Shown here one piece after another: positions 1 through 6,810 of a stretch of 9,971 nucleotides of DNA. Origin of the DNA: Bacteroidota bacterium (GTDB lineage: Bacteria; Bacteroidota; Bacteroidia; Chitinophagales; Chitinophagaceae); contig JAEVZP010000017.1 in assembly GCA_023392185.1 (NCBI GenBank), positions 1 through 9,971 on the forward strand, written 5' to 3'. Below the pieces are notes generated by a model that was not told the DNA's origin, made no database searches, and was given only the letters and a program-made list of their open reading frames with translations. The translations under genes and the position numbers were made by a program. The stretch's first letter is position 1. The number at the start of each line of letters is the position of its first letter.

Positions 1-553
1 GCTTCTGAGCTGCTACCGGCAGTAAACCACCGTTGAATTTCGGTCGCTCCCGGTAAACGGTGTAAGAAGGTTGTACGATCATTTTCCCCCGTACGGTCAT
101 TAGGCCCAGCAAGCCGCTTTCGTCGATTACCACCAGTAGTCCGTTGGTGTCGGCATGGGCGATGTATTGATATTTCAAAGGAATCGTCCATTCGCCGCTC
201 CGGTTTACCACACCCATTTTCCCGTCTTTTGTGACAATGCCCGCATTATTTAAAAAGTCAGTTACTTCGTCATAAGCCGCAGGCAGAATCATCTTGTTAT
301 CGAGCCCTTTGTAGCCGTATTTGCCGGCCTTTTCAAACTTAAAAATGCCTTCATCGTAGCGCCAGCCATAAGGCTCTACACCGTCAGGCCGGAGAATACT
401 ATCGACCAGCGTCTTTCCGGTGGTGTCGATAATCGTGTAGTAATAGGTATTGTGGAGCGCCACCGCAGCGTATTTCAGGGGGCGCTTTTGAGCGGCAGCC
501 GTCATGCCGGTTGCTAGGAAAGAAATCCAAAGCAGGATTGTTTTTAGAGGCAT
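1..553 (-). CDS. Secreted WG-repeat protein, 3' end outside window
   Basis: The frame opens at an ATG (complement of 551-553) and runs 184 codons without a stop to the left edge, so the C-terminus is missing. The first 22 residues form a signal peptide: K4, a hydrophobic stretch ILLWISFLATGM, then a TAAAQ end with likely cleavage near A21. The mature part has WG-type repeats at about residues 76-99 (GKYGYKGLDNKMILPAAY), 110-131 (GKMGVVNRSGEWTIPLKY) and 146-168 (GLLGLMTVRGKMIVQPSY). WG repeats (WG_beta_rep family) are beta-rich repeats of unproven function, frequent in secreted Bacteroidota proteins. The N-terminus matches the upstream gene (609-2345): both have PLKYA, a Y-x-x-ID-x-x-G-x-x-L-x-DS stretch and LRP at the same spacing, so the two are paralogs. 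The gap between them is 55 bp with no terminator seen, so they are probably co-transcribed. The molecular role is unknown. Confidence 0.85.
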   Translation of the reverse strand, partial: MPLKTILLWISFLATGMTAAAQKRPLKYAAVALHNTYYYTIIDTTGKTLVDSILRPDGVEPYGWRYDEGIFKFEKAGKYGYKGLDNKMILPAAYDEVTDFLNNAGIVTKDGKMGVVNRSGEWTIPLKYQYIAHADTNGLLVVIDESGLLGLMTVRGKMIVQPSYTVYRERPKFNGGLLPVAAQK

Positions 554-608
554 CGTTTAAAGAGAAAAAAGTTTCTAACCAGATGTATTTCCGGAAAACC
601 GCAAAGCC

Positions 609-2345
609 TCAATACGCCTCCACAAATACGCCCGGCTCCTGATACCGGGCCGGAATGGCCACGCTACCGTCCGGTTTCAGGTAGCCCCAAAGTCCTGTAG
701 TGGCATCTTTAAATGCGGCTAAGCCGGCAGCAAAAGGCTGGAGTTCCTCGTAAAGTTGTGGAATCACCCATCTTCCGGCCTTGTTGCGCATGCCGCGCAA
801 AATCCGGAACCGCTTGGCATCCCGACCCGGCGTAATAAATAAGCCGTAACCGCCCCCGGCCGGCGAACCGACGGAATCCGGCCAGAAGCGGCCTTGTGTG
901 TCAATCGCGCCTTCTAGGTCGTCATCAGTTGCCTTTTGGTCGCGCGCTCTCAACCTTACTTCAGCAAAGCCATTGTAAAAAGGATACGCTTGTTGGAATG
1001 TATCCCGGAACGTGTTGCGTCCGTTGCTATCCATAAAATAAACACCGCTATAGGACCCTTTCTGCATCCGAAAAAACCCTGCACCTCCGTCAGTTATTTC
1101 TCCCTCAAAGGATACAAATAAGTTTCCCTCCTTAAAGGGTACAATCATTTTACCCGCACGATTCAGCACAAGAACACCACCTGATATAAAAGACGAGCGG
1201 TTGTCTATAACAAAACTTCCCCGGATGTTTTGGTGGTCTCTGCCGCTTGGTATGGCGTAAAGCGAATCGCCGTTTAGGTTAATGGCAAAAAAATCTCTGC
1301 CTTTGCTGACGAGGCAACGACCGCCGGTAAACACGTAAAAATCTTTGCTCCGCAGATAATAAGGGTCAACAGGTTTAGGCGACATGGAAAGATTTCTTCG
1401 TCCGGTGCCACACATCCCGCCACTCATCAAAGCCACCCTGCGGTCGTGCTCTCTGTCGTTCAGCATATGGGGCTGAAGGCGGAAAACGGTATCTATCACA
1501 AGGCGTCCACTTGCATTCACAAACCCTACTTTATAGTTGTGAACCTGCTCGGGTGAAAGACTGCCGCCTTTTTCCTGCCCGCCTTTTTCTGCCCCCGAAA
1601 GATCCAGGTGCGGAAACCCGCCCAACCTGCCGTCTATTTCCTGCCCCGAAAAGTCTTGGTAAGGAAATCCGCCGATGCGCACCATCACCGCTAGCAACCC
1701 ATCGCCAAAACGCGGCACCGGATTCAGGGCCGGATCGCAGCGATATGGAAAGGGCAGAATATTGCGGCCTCTTTTATCAAGCAGAAAAAGCGTGTCGCCC
1801 CGGCGGGCGGGCCGAACGCCGTTGGGCTGCACCGGGCCAATGTAATCGTACACAGTATCCACAACCTGCCGGCCCCGGTTATCCACCACGCCAAAGAAGT
1901 TTCCGGAAACCGAAAGCACTACCGCCTGTCCGTTTTGAAAACGGGTCATCAGGACCTCCCGTTCCAACCAGTCCCAACTGCCGCTGACATAAAGCGAGCT
2001 GCGCAATTTGGAATAAGTAACCGGTAGGTAAGCCGGCTGCGCAATCACCTGATTCCGGTGGTTTTTAAATCCCAGCTTCCCCTCGCGCACATATGGAAAC
2101 ATCCCCTCGCCGGCAATGTTATACACATAAAATTGCTCCGATTGCGGACGTAAAGAATCGGCCAGGATACGTCCGTTTTCATCAATGGCATGGTACCATT
2201 TGTCGGTGCCCAATACAATGGCGTATTTGAGGGGCTTTGCGGAGACGGTGGGACTCCAGGAAGTAAATAATAATACCAGCAGAAGCATTCCAAGCCCATT
2301 TCCGGGAACACATTGTCCTTTCCAAAACACAAAAAACCTTTTCAT
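609..2345 (-). CDS. Secreted WG-repeat protein (578 aa)
   Basis: A protein of repeated WG-type beta units. Clear units lie at about residues 82-112 (GKLGFKNHRNQVIAQPAY), 151-169 (FGVVDNRGRQVVDTVYDYI), 272-290 (VGFVNASGRLVIDTVF), 391-404 (GVLVLNRAGKMIVP), 514-547 (RNKAGRWVIPQLYEEL) and 552-569 (LWGYLKPDGSVAIPARY). A signal peptide ends near A36 (TVSA, then KPLKYA). The start is uncertain: M1 gives a 36-residue leader with a charged n-region, whereas M20 (complement of 2286-2288) gives a compact 17-residue signal and lines up better with the paralog at 1-553. A weak -7-like word, TACCTTTA on the minus strand at 2356-2363, would leave only a few bases of leader before M1, which also mildly favours M20. 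Residues 225-262 are a Gly/Lys/Glu-rich insert made of two similar units. It probably acts in the periplasm or at the surface; function and ligand are unknown. Confidence 0.85.
   Translation of the reverse strand: MKRFFVFWKGQCVPGNGLGMLLLVLLFTSWSPTVSAKPLKYAIVLGTDKWYHAIDENGRILADSLRPQSEQFYVYNIAGEGMFPYVREGKLGFKNHRNQVIAQPAYLPVTYSKLRSSLYVSGSWDWLEREVLMTRFQNGQAVVLSVSGNFFGVVDNRGRQVVDTVYDYIGPVQPNGVRPARRGDTLFLLDKRGRNILPFPYRCDPALNPVPRFGDGLLAVMVRIGGFPYQDFSGQEIDGRLGGFPHLDLSGAEKGGQEKGGSLSPEQVHNYKVGFVNASGRLVIDTVFRLQPHMLNDREHDRRVALMSGGMCGTGRRNLSMSPKPVDPYYLRSKDFYVFTGGRCLVSKGRDFFAINLNGDSLYAIPSGRDHQNIRGSFVIDNRSSFISGGVLVLNRAGKMIVPFKEGNLFVSFEGEITDGGAGFFRMQKGSYSGVYFMDSNGRNTFRDTFQQAYPFYNGFAEVRLRARDQKATDDDLEGAIDTQGRFWPDSVGSPAGGGYGLFITPGRDAKRFRILRGMRNKAGRWVIPQLYEELQPFAAGLAAFKDATTGLWGYLKPDGSVAIPARYQEPGVFVEAY
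1560..1673 (-). repeat. Short tandem duplication inside the WG-repeat gene
   Basis: On the minus strand two consecutive in-frame units encode GGFPYQDFSGQEIDGRL (residues 225-241) and GGFPHLDLSGAEKGGQEKGG (242-261). The units are alike at DNA level too (GGCGG-TTTCC and TTTCGGGG in both). The second unit contains a smaller repeat, KGGQEKGG. The insert sits between WG units and looks like a hydrophilic linker produced by local duplication. Confidence 0.6.
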
Positions 2346-2464
2346 GAAACTTCTTTAAAGGTAATTCAAAATGGTTTCAAAAAGCACCTGCCTTCCCGGC
2401 TCCCGGATGCGTTCTCAAAAAACAGTAGCGGAGAGGACACACCGGAAAACCAAAAGGCTAGGCC

Positions 2465-2472
2465 TATTTTTG
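2465..2472 (+). promoter_or_regulatory. Putative -7 promoter element for the 2515 membrane protein
   Basis: TATTTTTG matches the Bacteroidota -7 consensus TAnnTTTG exactly and lies 42 bp before the ATG at 2515. No TTTG -33 element is found 17-23 bp upstream, so only half the signature is present. A second, weaker candidate (TATCTTTT, 2500-2507) lies closer to the gene. The 14-bp palindrome at 2483-2496, containing TTTCCGGAAA, falls between the first candidate and the start codon and could be an operator or just one member of the dispersed repeat. Confidence 0.35.
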
Positions 2473-2514
2473 ACGGACCGGGATTTTCCGGAAAATAGTT
2501 ATCTTTTTATTTTC

Positions 2515-3741
2515 ATGCGTTCCCTGCCGGCCCAGCTCAAGTCGCCCTTTGTATGGGTTCCGCTCTTTTGTCTGGCCGTGTACCTGGTGCTGGTGCGCCC
2601 CGGGCAAATTAATTATTTCCGGGATCTGGCAGAAGCGCTGCTGCAAGGCCGCCTCGATCTCGGCACGCCCGATGACACCCATGACCTTGTTTTCTTCGGC
2701 GGAAAATACTTTCTGTACTGGCCGCCCGTTCCGGCGCTGGTGTGGCTGCCCATCGTAGCGCTCACCGGCAGTCTCGTCCCCGACGGCGTGGTGGGTGCGG
2801 CAGCAGGCGCTGTAAATGTGGCGCTGGTGATGCAGCTCCTGCGCTATTTTGCCAATCGCGCGGGCTGGCCACTCTCAGATAAAACGCTGGCATGGGCGGG
2901 CATCTTTTGGGGGCTCGGAACGGTGCAATTCCACCTCGCACCGCCGGGCAACACCTGGTTTTTTGCCCAGACGATTGCCCAGACGTTTCTGCTCGCTGCG
3001 TTGTTTGTTTTTGTGAAAAAGCGCCAGTGGTTCTGGTCGGGGCTGCTGCTGGCGCTGGCCATCTATTGCCGCAACAACCTCCTTTTTGCTTTCATTTTCT
3101 TCGCCTTTCTCTACTTTGCAGAGTTTCCTAAACAGCCCTGGCGCGCGTTCCTCAGGCCCGCTGTTTTATTTGGATTACCTTTTGTACTGCTCAGCATTCT
3201 CAACGCGGCTTACAATTTCGCCCGCTTCGGCGATGCCTTCGAAAACGGCCTGCAATACCATTTAATGGACCCGTATTTCCTCAAAAACTACGAGGCCCAC
3301 GGGTATTTTTCGCTTCATTATCTGCCTTATAATTTTTATGTGCAGGTGCTCCATGCGCCCACCTTTATTCCGCGTGTGCCGTTTGTGATGCCCGAGCCGG
3401 AAGGTTTTGGTTTTGTGTGGGCCTCGCCTTTGTTTTTCCTTCTGGTGCCGGCGCTTTTCCTTTGGATAAAAAGGCTGTTTCGGGGTGAAAAAGAGCCTTA
3501 TTTCCGGAAAATCACGCTAGCCTGCTGGCTCACGGCCCTGCCGATTGCTACCACCATTTTCCTGATTATGGGCACCGGCTGGCGGCAATACGGCGCGCGC
3601 TACACCTTTGATTTTCATTTTTTTCTGCTGCTTTTTCTGGCCCTGCTCTGGCCTTTCTTTCTCCAGCGCCGCTGGATGCCAACGCTCGGCGCTGCCCTCG
3701 TGGTGCTTTCCGTCGCCATGCAAGCCGCCGGTATTCCCTGA
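2515..3741 (+). CDS. Polytopic membrane protein, GT-C glycosyltransferase-like
   Basis: The frame is open from 2371, but the ATG at 2515 is the better start. The 48 residues before it are polar, Arg/Lys-rich and unlike a protein N-terminus, and the promoter-like sequence lies inside them. The resulting 408-aa protein has about 10-12 hydrophobic segments, roughly at residues 11-28, 70-88, 91-111, 125-140, 146-167, 172-202, 214-234, 303-319, 331-352, 365-383 and 387-405. Between segments 1 and 2 a loop with an acidic stretch (LDLGTPDDTHD, then FFGGKYFLYWPPVPAL) resembles the first extracytoplasmic loop of GT-C enzymes (GT39/ArnT-like) that transfer sugars from polyprenyl-phosphate donors. The C-terminal RQYGARYTFDF before a hydrophobic segment is also typical of such proteins. 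The assignment rests on this architecture; no catalytic residue is proven. It is divergent from the WG-repeat gene and apparently monocistronic. Its TGA is the first base pairs of a palindromic repeat. Confidence 0.75.
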   Translation: MRSLPAQLKSPFVWVPLFCLAVYLVLVRPGQINYFRDLAEALLQGRLDLGTPDDTHDLVFFGGKYFLYWPPVPALVWLPIVALTGSLVPDGVVGAAAGAVNVALVMQLLRYFANRAGWPLSDKTLAWAGIFWGLGTVQFHLAPPGNTWFFAQTIAQTFLLAALFVFVKKRQWFWSGLLLALAIYCRNNLLFAFIFFAFLYFAEFPKQPWRAFLRPAVLFGLPFVLLSILNAAYNFARFGDAFENGLQYHLMDPYFLKNYEAHGYFSLHYLPYNFYVQVLHAPTFIPRVPFVMPEPEGFGFVWASPLFFLLVPALFLWIKRLFRGEKEPYFRKITLACWLTALPIATTIFLIMGTGWRQYGARYTFDFHFFLLLFLALLWPFFLQRRWMPTLGAALVVLSVAMQAAGIP

Positions 3742-3833
3742 CCTGTCAGGTCCGGAGCGAAGCAGAGGATGCCTGACAGGTCCGTGTTATAAAATTTCCG
3801 GAAATCCGGTATTTCCTTTCTGACCTGTCAGGT
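3740..3833. repeat. REP-like cluster of CCTGTCAGG palindromes
   Basis: Three copies of the core occur within 94 bp: ACCTGTCAGGT at 3741-3751, CCTGACAGGT at 3772-3781 and ACCTGTCAGGT at 3823-3833. The first two pair as an 11-bp perfect stem (GACCTGTCAGG 3740-3750 with CCTGACAGGTC 3772-3782) around a 21-nt loop. Each core is itself an odd-centred palindrome. The cluster starts inside the stop codon of the membrane protein gene and lies between convergent genes, the usual place for REP-type elements. Neither arm is followed by a T-run on the plus strand, so it is a poor intrinsic terminator. Confidence 0.6.
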
Positions 3834-3844
3834 TGGGAAACGAA

Positions 3845-3877
3845 AACGCCCCAAGTGTTTTCTGCACATGGGGCGTT
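3845..3877 (-). terminator. Hairpin terminator of the SurA-like gene
   Basis: AACGCCCCA (3845-3853) pairs perfectly with TGGGGCGTT (3869-3877) around a 15-nt loop. Read on the minus strand, the stem is followed by TTTTCGTTT, a T-rich tail, and lies 47 bp beyond the stop of the minus-strand gene at 3924-5285. On the plus strand no T-run follows, so termination is expected mainly for the minus-strand gene. Confidence 0.65.
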
Positions 3878-3923
3878 CTGAATTAAGAATATTCTTTCGG
3901 GCTGCGGATCCAACCGCGCATTT

Positions 3924-5285
3924 TTACCGCTGTCCCACAGCGCCCGCCCGGTTCCAGGCTTCCAGATCGGGACAGGTGCGGTACTCCGGTGCAATGCGGA
4001 TATAATAGGTCGGCAGGCGGCGCTCCACCCACTTCTCCATTTCCTGTTGCTTTTTCTGTTCCAGCGCCACTTCCTGAATGCGTGCGTAATCGTCCACGAG
4101 GTTGGCTTTGTGCGGCTCGGTGCGGCTGCGCATAAACACGATGCGGGTGGAATTCTCACCGGTTTCCTTCGTAAACACCTGCGGCTGCGAATACATACCG
4201 GGCGCGAGGCTGTCCACCATTAAGGCCAGGGCCGGCTCCAGTCGTTCCACCTCCAGCCGCGATGAACCGGTCACCGGGTCCAGCACCATACCACCGGTCA
4301 TCTTGGCGGCATCATCAGTGCTGTATTTGGCCACTGCTTCCGAAAATTTGATCGTGCCGGCAATCAGTTGGGCGCGCACACTGTCGAGGCGGGCCAGGGC
4401 GGCCCGGAAATCGGCGCTGCTGCGCTCTGGGCGGATGAGGATATGACGCAGGTGCGCCTGCTCGCCCTGCCGGCTCACCATTTGCACGATATGATAGCCA
4501 AAGCGGGTTTTGACGATCGGCGAAATCTCGCCGTTTTGCAGCCGGAAGGCCGCTGCCGAAAACTCCGGCACAAAATCATTCCGGCGCATCGTGCCGAGGT
4601 CGCCGCCGTTATCGCGTCCCGAAGGGTCGTCGCTATATAGGCCGGCCATGGTTTCAAAACTTTTGCCTTCGTCCACAATCTGTTTACGAATGTCTTCGAG
4701 CTTCTGGCGGGCGTAGGCGTCCAATTCCGGGCTCACGGCCGGGTCCACCACAATCTGGCCCATTTCTACCGTTGCAGGGAAGAAAGGCAGACTGTCTTTG
4801 GGCATTTTTTCATAAAAATTCCGGACTTCAGCCGGTGTAATTTTCACGTTGCTCAGGAGTGTGCCCTGCATTTTATCGGCAATCATCTGCTCGCCAATAG
4901 CATCGCGAAAGTCTTCCTTGATCTGATACACCGTTTTTCCGGCCACTTCCTCCAGGCGTTCCTTCGAGCCATAGGCGCGGATATAATGGCGCATCCGGTT
5001 TTCGATATTGGCATCGATTTCCTCGGCGCTCACCATTACGGAATCGCGCTCGGCCTGCTCAATCAGAAGCTTGCGAATCAGCATCTGCTCCAGCAGCAGG
5101 CAGCGCATCGAGTCGGTGAAAGCAGGGTTTTCAGCCTTCTGACGCGCTACTTCTACTTCAAAATCGGAGGCCAGGACAATCCGGCTTTTGCCTACAACGG
5201 CAATAATCTTGTCGGCGGCTGCTTTATCCTGGGCAAAAAGGGGCGCGGACACAGCCAGCAGCACCCATACAAACAAAAAACGCAT
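3924..5285 (-). CDS. SurA-like periplasmic protein with two parvulin (PpiC) domains
   Basis: A 453-aa secreted folding factor of the SurA/PpiC type; these assist folding of outer-membrane proteins in the periplasm, and some isomerise prolyl bonds. The signal peptide is MRFLFVWVLLAVSAPLFA, cut before Q19. Residues 24-165 are the SurA N-terminal helical region (KIIAVVGKSRIVLASDFE opening). Parvulin domain 1 spans about 172-272, with YSDDPSG, GGDLG and GYHIVQM (H265). Domain 2 spans about 276-386, opening with LRHILI (H281). The two domains look complementary in what they lost: domain 1 has Q177 where the first His normally sits, and domain 2 has R381 in place of the last His. It may act mainly as a chaperone. 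The length is near that of SurA proteins. The gene ends with a hairpin terminator and lies downstream of the TPR gene in the same direction, separated by 327 bp of repeats. Confidence 0.88.
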   Translation of the reverse strand: MRFLFVWVLLAVSAPLFAQDKAAADKIIAVVGKSRIVLASDFEVEVARQKAENPAFTDSMRCLLLEQMLIRKLLIEQAERDSVMVSAEEIDANIENRMRHYIRAYGSKERLEEVAGKTVYQIKEDFRDAIGEQMIADKMQGTLLSNVKITPAEVRNFYEKMPKDSLPFFPATVEMGQIVVDPAVSPELDAYARQKLEDIRKQIVDEGKSFETMAGLYSDDPSGRDNGGDLGTMRRNDFVPEFSAAAFRLQNGEISPIVKTRFGYHIVQMVSRQGEQAHLRHILIRPERSSADFRAALARLDSVRAQLIAGTIKFSEAVAKYSTDDAAKMTGGMVLDPVTGSSRLEVERLEPALALMVDSLAPGMYSQPQVFTKETGENSTRIVFMRSRTEPHKANLVDDYARIQEVALEQKKQQEMEKWVERRLPTYYIRIAPEYRTCPDLEAWNRAGAVGQR

Positions 5286-5286
5286 G

Positions 5287-5312
5287 AAAATAAAAAAGGC
5301 GCAAACGGCGCC
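5287..5312 (-). promoter_or_regulatory. Terminator-like hairpin directly before the SurA-like start codon
   Basis: GGCGC (5298-5302) pairs with GCGCC (5308-5312) around AAACG. On the minus strand the stem is followed by six Ts and then ATTTTC, ending one base before the ATG at 5285. The structure is that of a small intrinsic terminator placed in the leader. It also contains GTTTGCGCC, the sequence that follows the TA of -7 elements elsewhere in this window, so it may instead be a degraded promoter core. The stem is only 5 bp, so either reading is tentative. Confidence 0.3.
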
Positions 5313-5409
5313 TCGCGAAATTAAGCCTGCCGGGAGCGGTGTTGGTTTTATCCGGTTGGAATTAACGTTTTGGTGAAAAACATCTGCTCACATAAATGAA
5401 GAGCAAACG

Positions 5410-5472
5410 TCTGTGTACTTCTGCGTATGCTGTGAGAAAAATCAGCTCGCAGAATACGCAGAACTACACAGA
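5410..5472. repeat. Long imperfect hairpin repeat, copy 1
   Basis: The left arm (5410-5436) has the blocks TCTGTGTA, TTCTGCGTAT and CTGTGAG. The right arm (5446-5472) has CTCGCAG, ATACGCAGAA and TACACAGA. They pair over about 27 bp with one G-A and one C-C mismatch and one G-U wobble, around the loop AAAAATCAG. There is no ORF across it. It belongs to the same family as the elements at 5499-5564 and 5573-5599. Confidence 0.8.
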
Positions 5473-5498
5473 AATTAGTTAGGATGTGGGTTGAAAGG

Positions 5499-5564
5499 TC
5501 TGCGGAAATCTGTGTTTTCTGTGAGAGAAAAAATCAGCTCGCAGAAAGCACAGAACTACACAGA
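5499..5564. repeat. Long imperfect hairpin repeat, copy 2
   Basis: The left arm TCTGCGGAAATCTGTG plus TTTTCTGTGAG (5499-5525) pairs with the right arm CTCGCAGAAAG plus CACAGAACTACACAGA (5538-5564). Two G-U wobbles lie in the inner stem, and the mismatches and one further wobble are confined to its outer end. Its ATCAGCTCGCAGAA and GAACTACACAGAAAT segments are identical to copy 1; the distance from copy 1 is 89 bp. It lies between the TPR gene and the SurA-like gene and may limit read-through or stabilise RNA ends. Confidence 0.8.
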
Positions 5565-5572
5565 AATAAACG

Positions 5573-5599
5573 TCTGCGGATTTCCGTGTTTGCTGTGAG
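5573..5599. repeat. Half copy of the hairpin repeat (left arm only)
   Basis: TCTGCGGATTTCCGTG followed by TTTGCTGTGAG repeats the left arm of copies 1 and 2, 74 bp after copy 2. The right arm is missing: after GAGAAAGCC the sequence runs straight into the stop codon of the TPR gene (5613-5615). This is a truncated third unit. Confidence 0.7.
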
Positions 5600-5612
5600 A
5601 AAGCCACAAACT

Positions 5613-6701
5613 CTAGTTTCCTCTTTTATACGGCACGTCCTTCGTGCGTTTGTTGTTATAAAATTCCCCCAAAGCCGCTCGAAAAGGATGTGAAGTCGCC
5701 CATGCTGCAAATTCCGGAATCGCCTTCGGGTTCATCTTATTCCAGGCTTCAAAGCCTCTGCCCTGTTCGGCGCGCCCCAGCAGCTGCTGATTGTAGGCAT
5801 CAAAAACCCCCACGCGCACCATAGAATCCTGATAGCGAAACAGCGCATAGGGATATTTGCGGGCATAGGCGTCGGACCATTCAGCCAGAAAACGCGCACG
5901 CAGCATAATCAGATTTTCGGTGGTTACGCCGTCGGAGATCACCGGCGCCTGCCGGCGCAGGGTCTGCACCACCGCATCTTCAAAATTGGAGGCTCTTCCC
6001 GTCTGGATGCGCGTACTGCCGGGGTTCATGCGCTCGTCGGTTTCGTTGGGAAAGAAGAAGCGGCGGTAGGCCGAGAACAGCAGGTTGCGCGTGTCGGTGG
6101 CACGGGGCGTCTGGTGTTCGTACAGCAGAAAGGTTTCGGCGTAGAGAATGGCCCAGATAAGCTTTTTGGAGAAAATATAAATATTGGCCGCCTTGTAGTA
6201 GTTGAGGTAATAATTCGGATCGCGCTCAATGCCTTCGAGGTAGGCCGCCAGCGCTTCTTCCTGCCGGTTGGTAGCCGCTTCCATATCGCCCATAGCGCCA
6301 AACAGTTCGCCCGATTCCGGGTTGCGCCGGATGCCTTCGCGCACCAGCCGCAGCGCTGCATCGCCTTTTTTCTGCGCCGTGTAGGCCTGTACGCCAATCC
6401 GGTACACCGAGGCATCGGCTTCCCGGCCTCTAAACAGCGGTTCCAGTTCACGTAAAGCGCCCTCCGGGTCGCCGGTCAGCACGAGCGCCTGTGCCAGATC
6501 GCGCCGCGCTTCCGGAATATCGGGCGCGAGGTCGGCCACCTGCCGGAACAGGTTGAGGGCCGTGCGCGCATCGCCCTGCGAAAGCGCTTCGCGCCCTTGC
6601 GTATAAACGCGCTCGATTTCCGGCGACGGCCAAATGGTTTGTGCCCCGGCAGCAAAAGCGCTCAACGCGCCCAACAAAGTAGAAAACAGAAAACGACGCA
6701 T
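5613..6701 (-). CDS. Secreted tetratricopeptide-repeat protein
   Basis: A 362-aa protein from the ATG at 6699-6701. The frame extends six codons further to an ATG at 6719, but a perfect -7 element (6717-6724, minus) overlaps that upstream codon and places transcription start below it. The start at 6701 also gives a clean signal peptide (MRRFLFSTLLGALSAFAAGA, cut before Q21). Residues about 28-162 contain four TPR-like helix pairs: EALSQGDARTALNLFRQVAD; ARRDLAQALVLTGDPEGALR; GVQAYTAQKKGDAALRLVRE; and GDMEAATNRQEEALAAYLEG. The remaining 200 residues are not a recognised domain and include aromatic-rich helices (YYLNYYKAANIYIF, YRRFFFP). TPR proteins are protein-binding scaffolds; this one probably works in the periplasm. 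The partner is unknown. The following SurA-like gene is co-directional but 327 bp away. It is not a BamD or LptE homologue by anything visible. Confidence 0.8.
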   Translation of the reverse strand: MRRFLFSTLLGALSAFAAGAQTIWPSPEIERVYTQGREALSQGDARTALNLFRQVADLAPDIPEARRDLAQALVLTGDPEGALRELEPLFRGREADASVYRIGVQAYTAQKKGDAALRLVREGIRRNPESGELFGAMGDMEAATNRQEEALAAYLEGIERDPNYYLNYYKAANIYIFSKKLIWAILYAETFLLYEHQTPRATDTRNLLFSAYRRFFFPNETDERMNPGSTRIQTGRASNFEDAVVQTLRRQAPVISDGVTTENLIMLRARFLAEWSDAYARKYPYALFRYQDSMVRVGVFDAYNQQLLGRAEQGRGFEAWNKMNPKAIPEFAAWATSHPFRAALGEFYNNKRTKDVPYKRGN

Positions 6702-6716
6702 GATAATAGAAGAGCG

Positions 6717-6724
6717 CAAAAATA
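6717..6724 (-). promoter_or_regulatory. -7 promoter element of the TPR gene
   Basis: On the minus strand TATTTTTG is a perfect match to TAnnTTTG. Transcription would begin around 6710-6713, leaving a leader of about 10 nt before the ATG at 6701, a nearly leaderless mRNA. No clear -33 TTTG is visible. This element decides the start codon of the gene, because the upstream in-frame ATG at 6719 lies within the promoter. Confidence 0.55.
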
Positions 6725-6774
6725 CAGCCGCAGTCTGCTAACCGATTTCCAGAGGGCTACCGTTTCGCCATTCT

Positions 6775-6782
6775 TACCTTTG
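6775..6782 (+). promoter_or_regulatory. -7 promoter element of the enoyl-CoA hydratase-family gene
   Basis: TACCTTTG matches TAnnTTTG and lies 28 bp before the ATG at 6811, predicting a leader of about 20 nt. The leader is T/C-rich (CTATTTTTCTTTAC just before the ATG) with no Shine-Dalgarno, normal for Bacteroidota. No good -33 TTTG is seen at the right distance. It is divergent from the TPR promoter, 50 bp apart. Confidence 0.5.
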
Positions 6783-6810
6783 CCGCCCTCAACGCTCTAT
6801 TTTTCTTTAC

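Noticed and set aside
1511..1987. Plus-strand ORF of 158 codons
   Set aside because: Antisense to the WG-repeat gene; Pro/Arg/Cys-rich low-quality translation.
2371..2514. N-terminal extension of the membrane protein frame
   Set aside because: The extra 48 residues are polar and contain the likely promoter; the ATG at 2515 fits better.
5410..5599. CRISPR-like array
   Set aside because: Units are long imperfect hairpins at unequal spacing (89 and 74 bp), without uniform repeats or unique spacers, and no cas gene is present.
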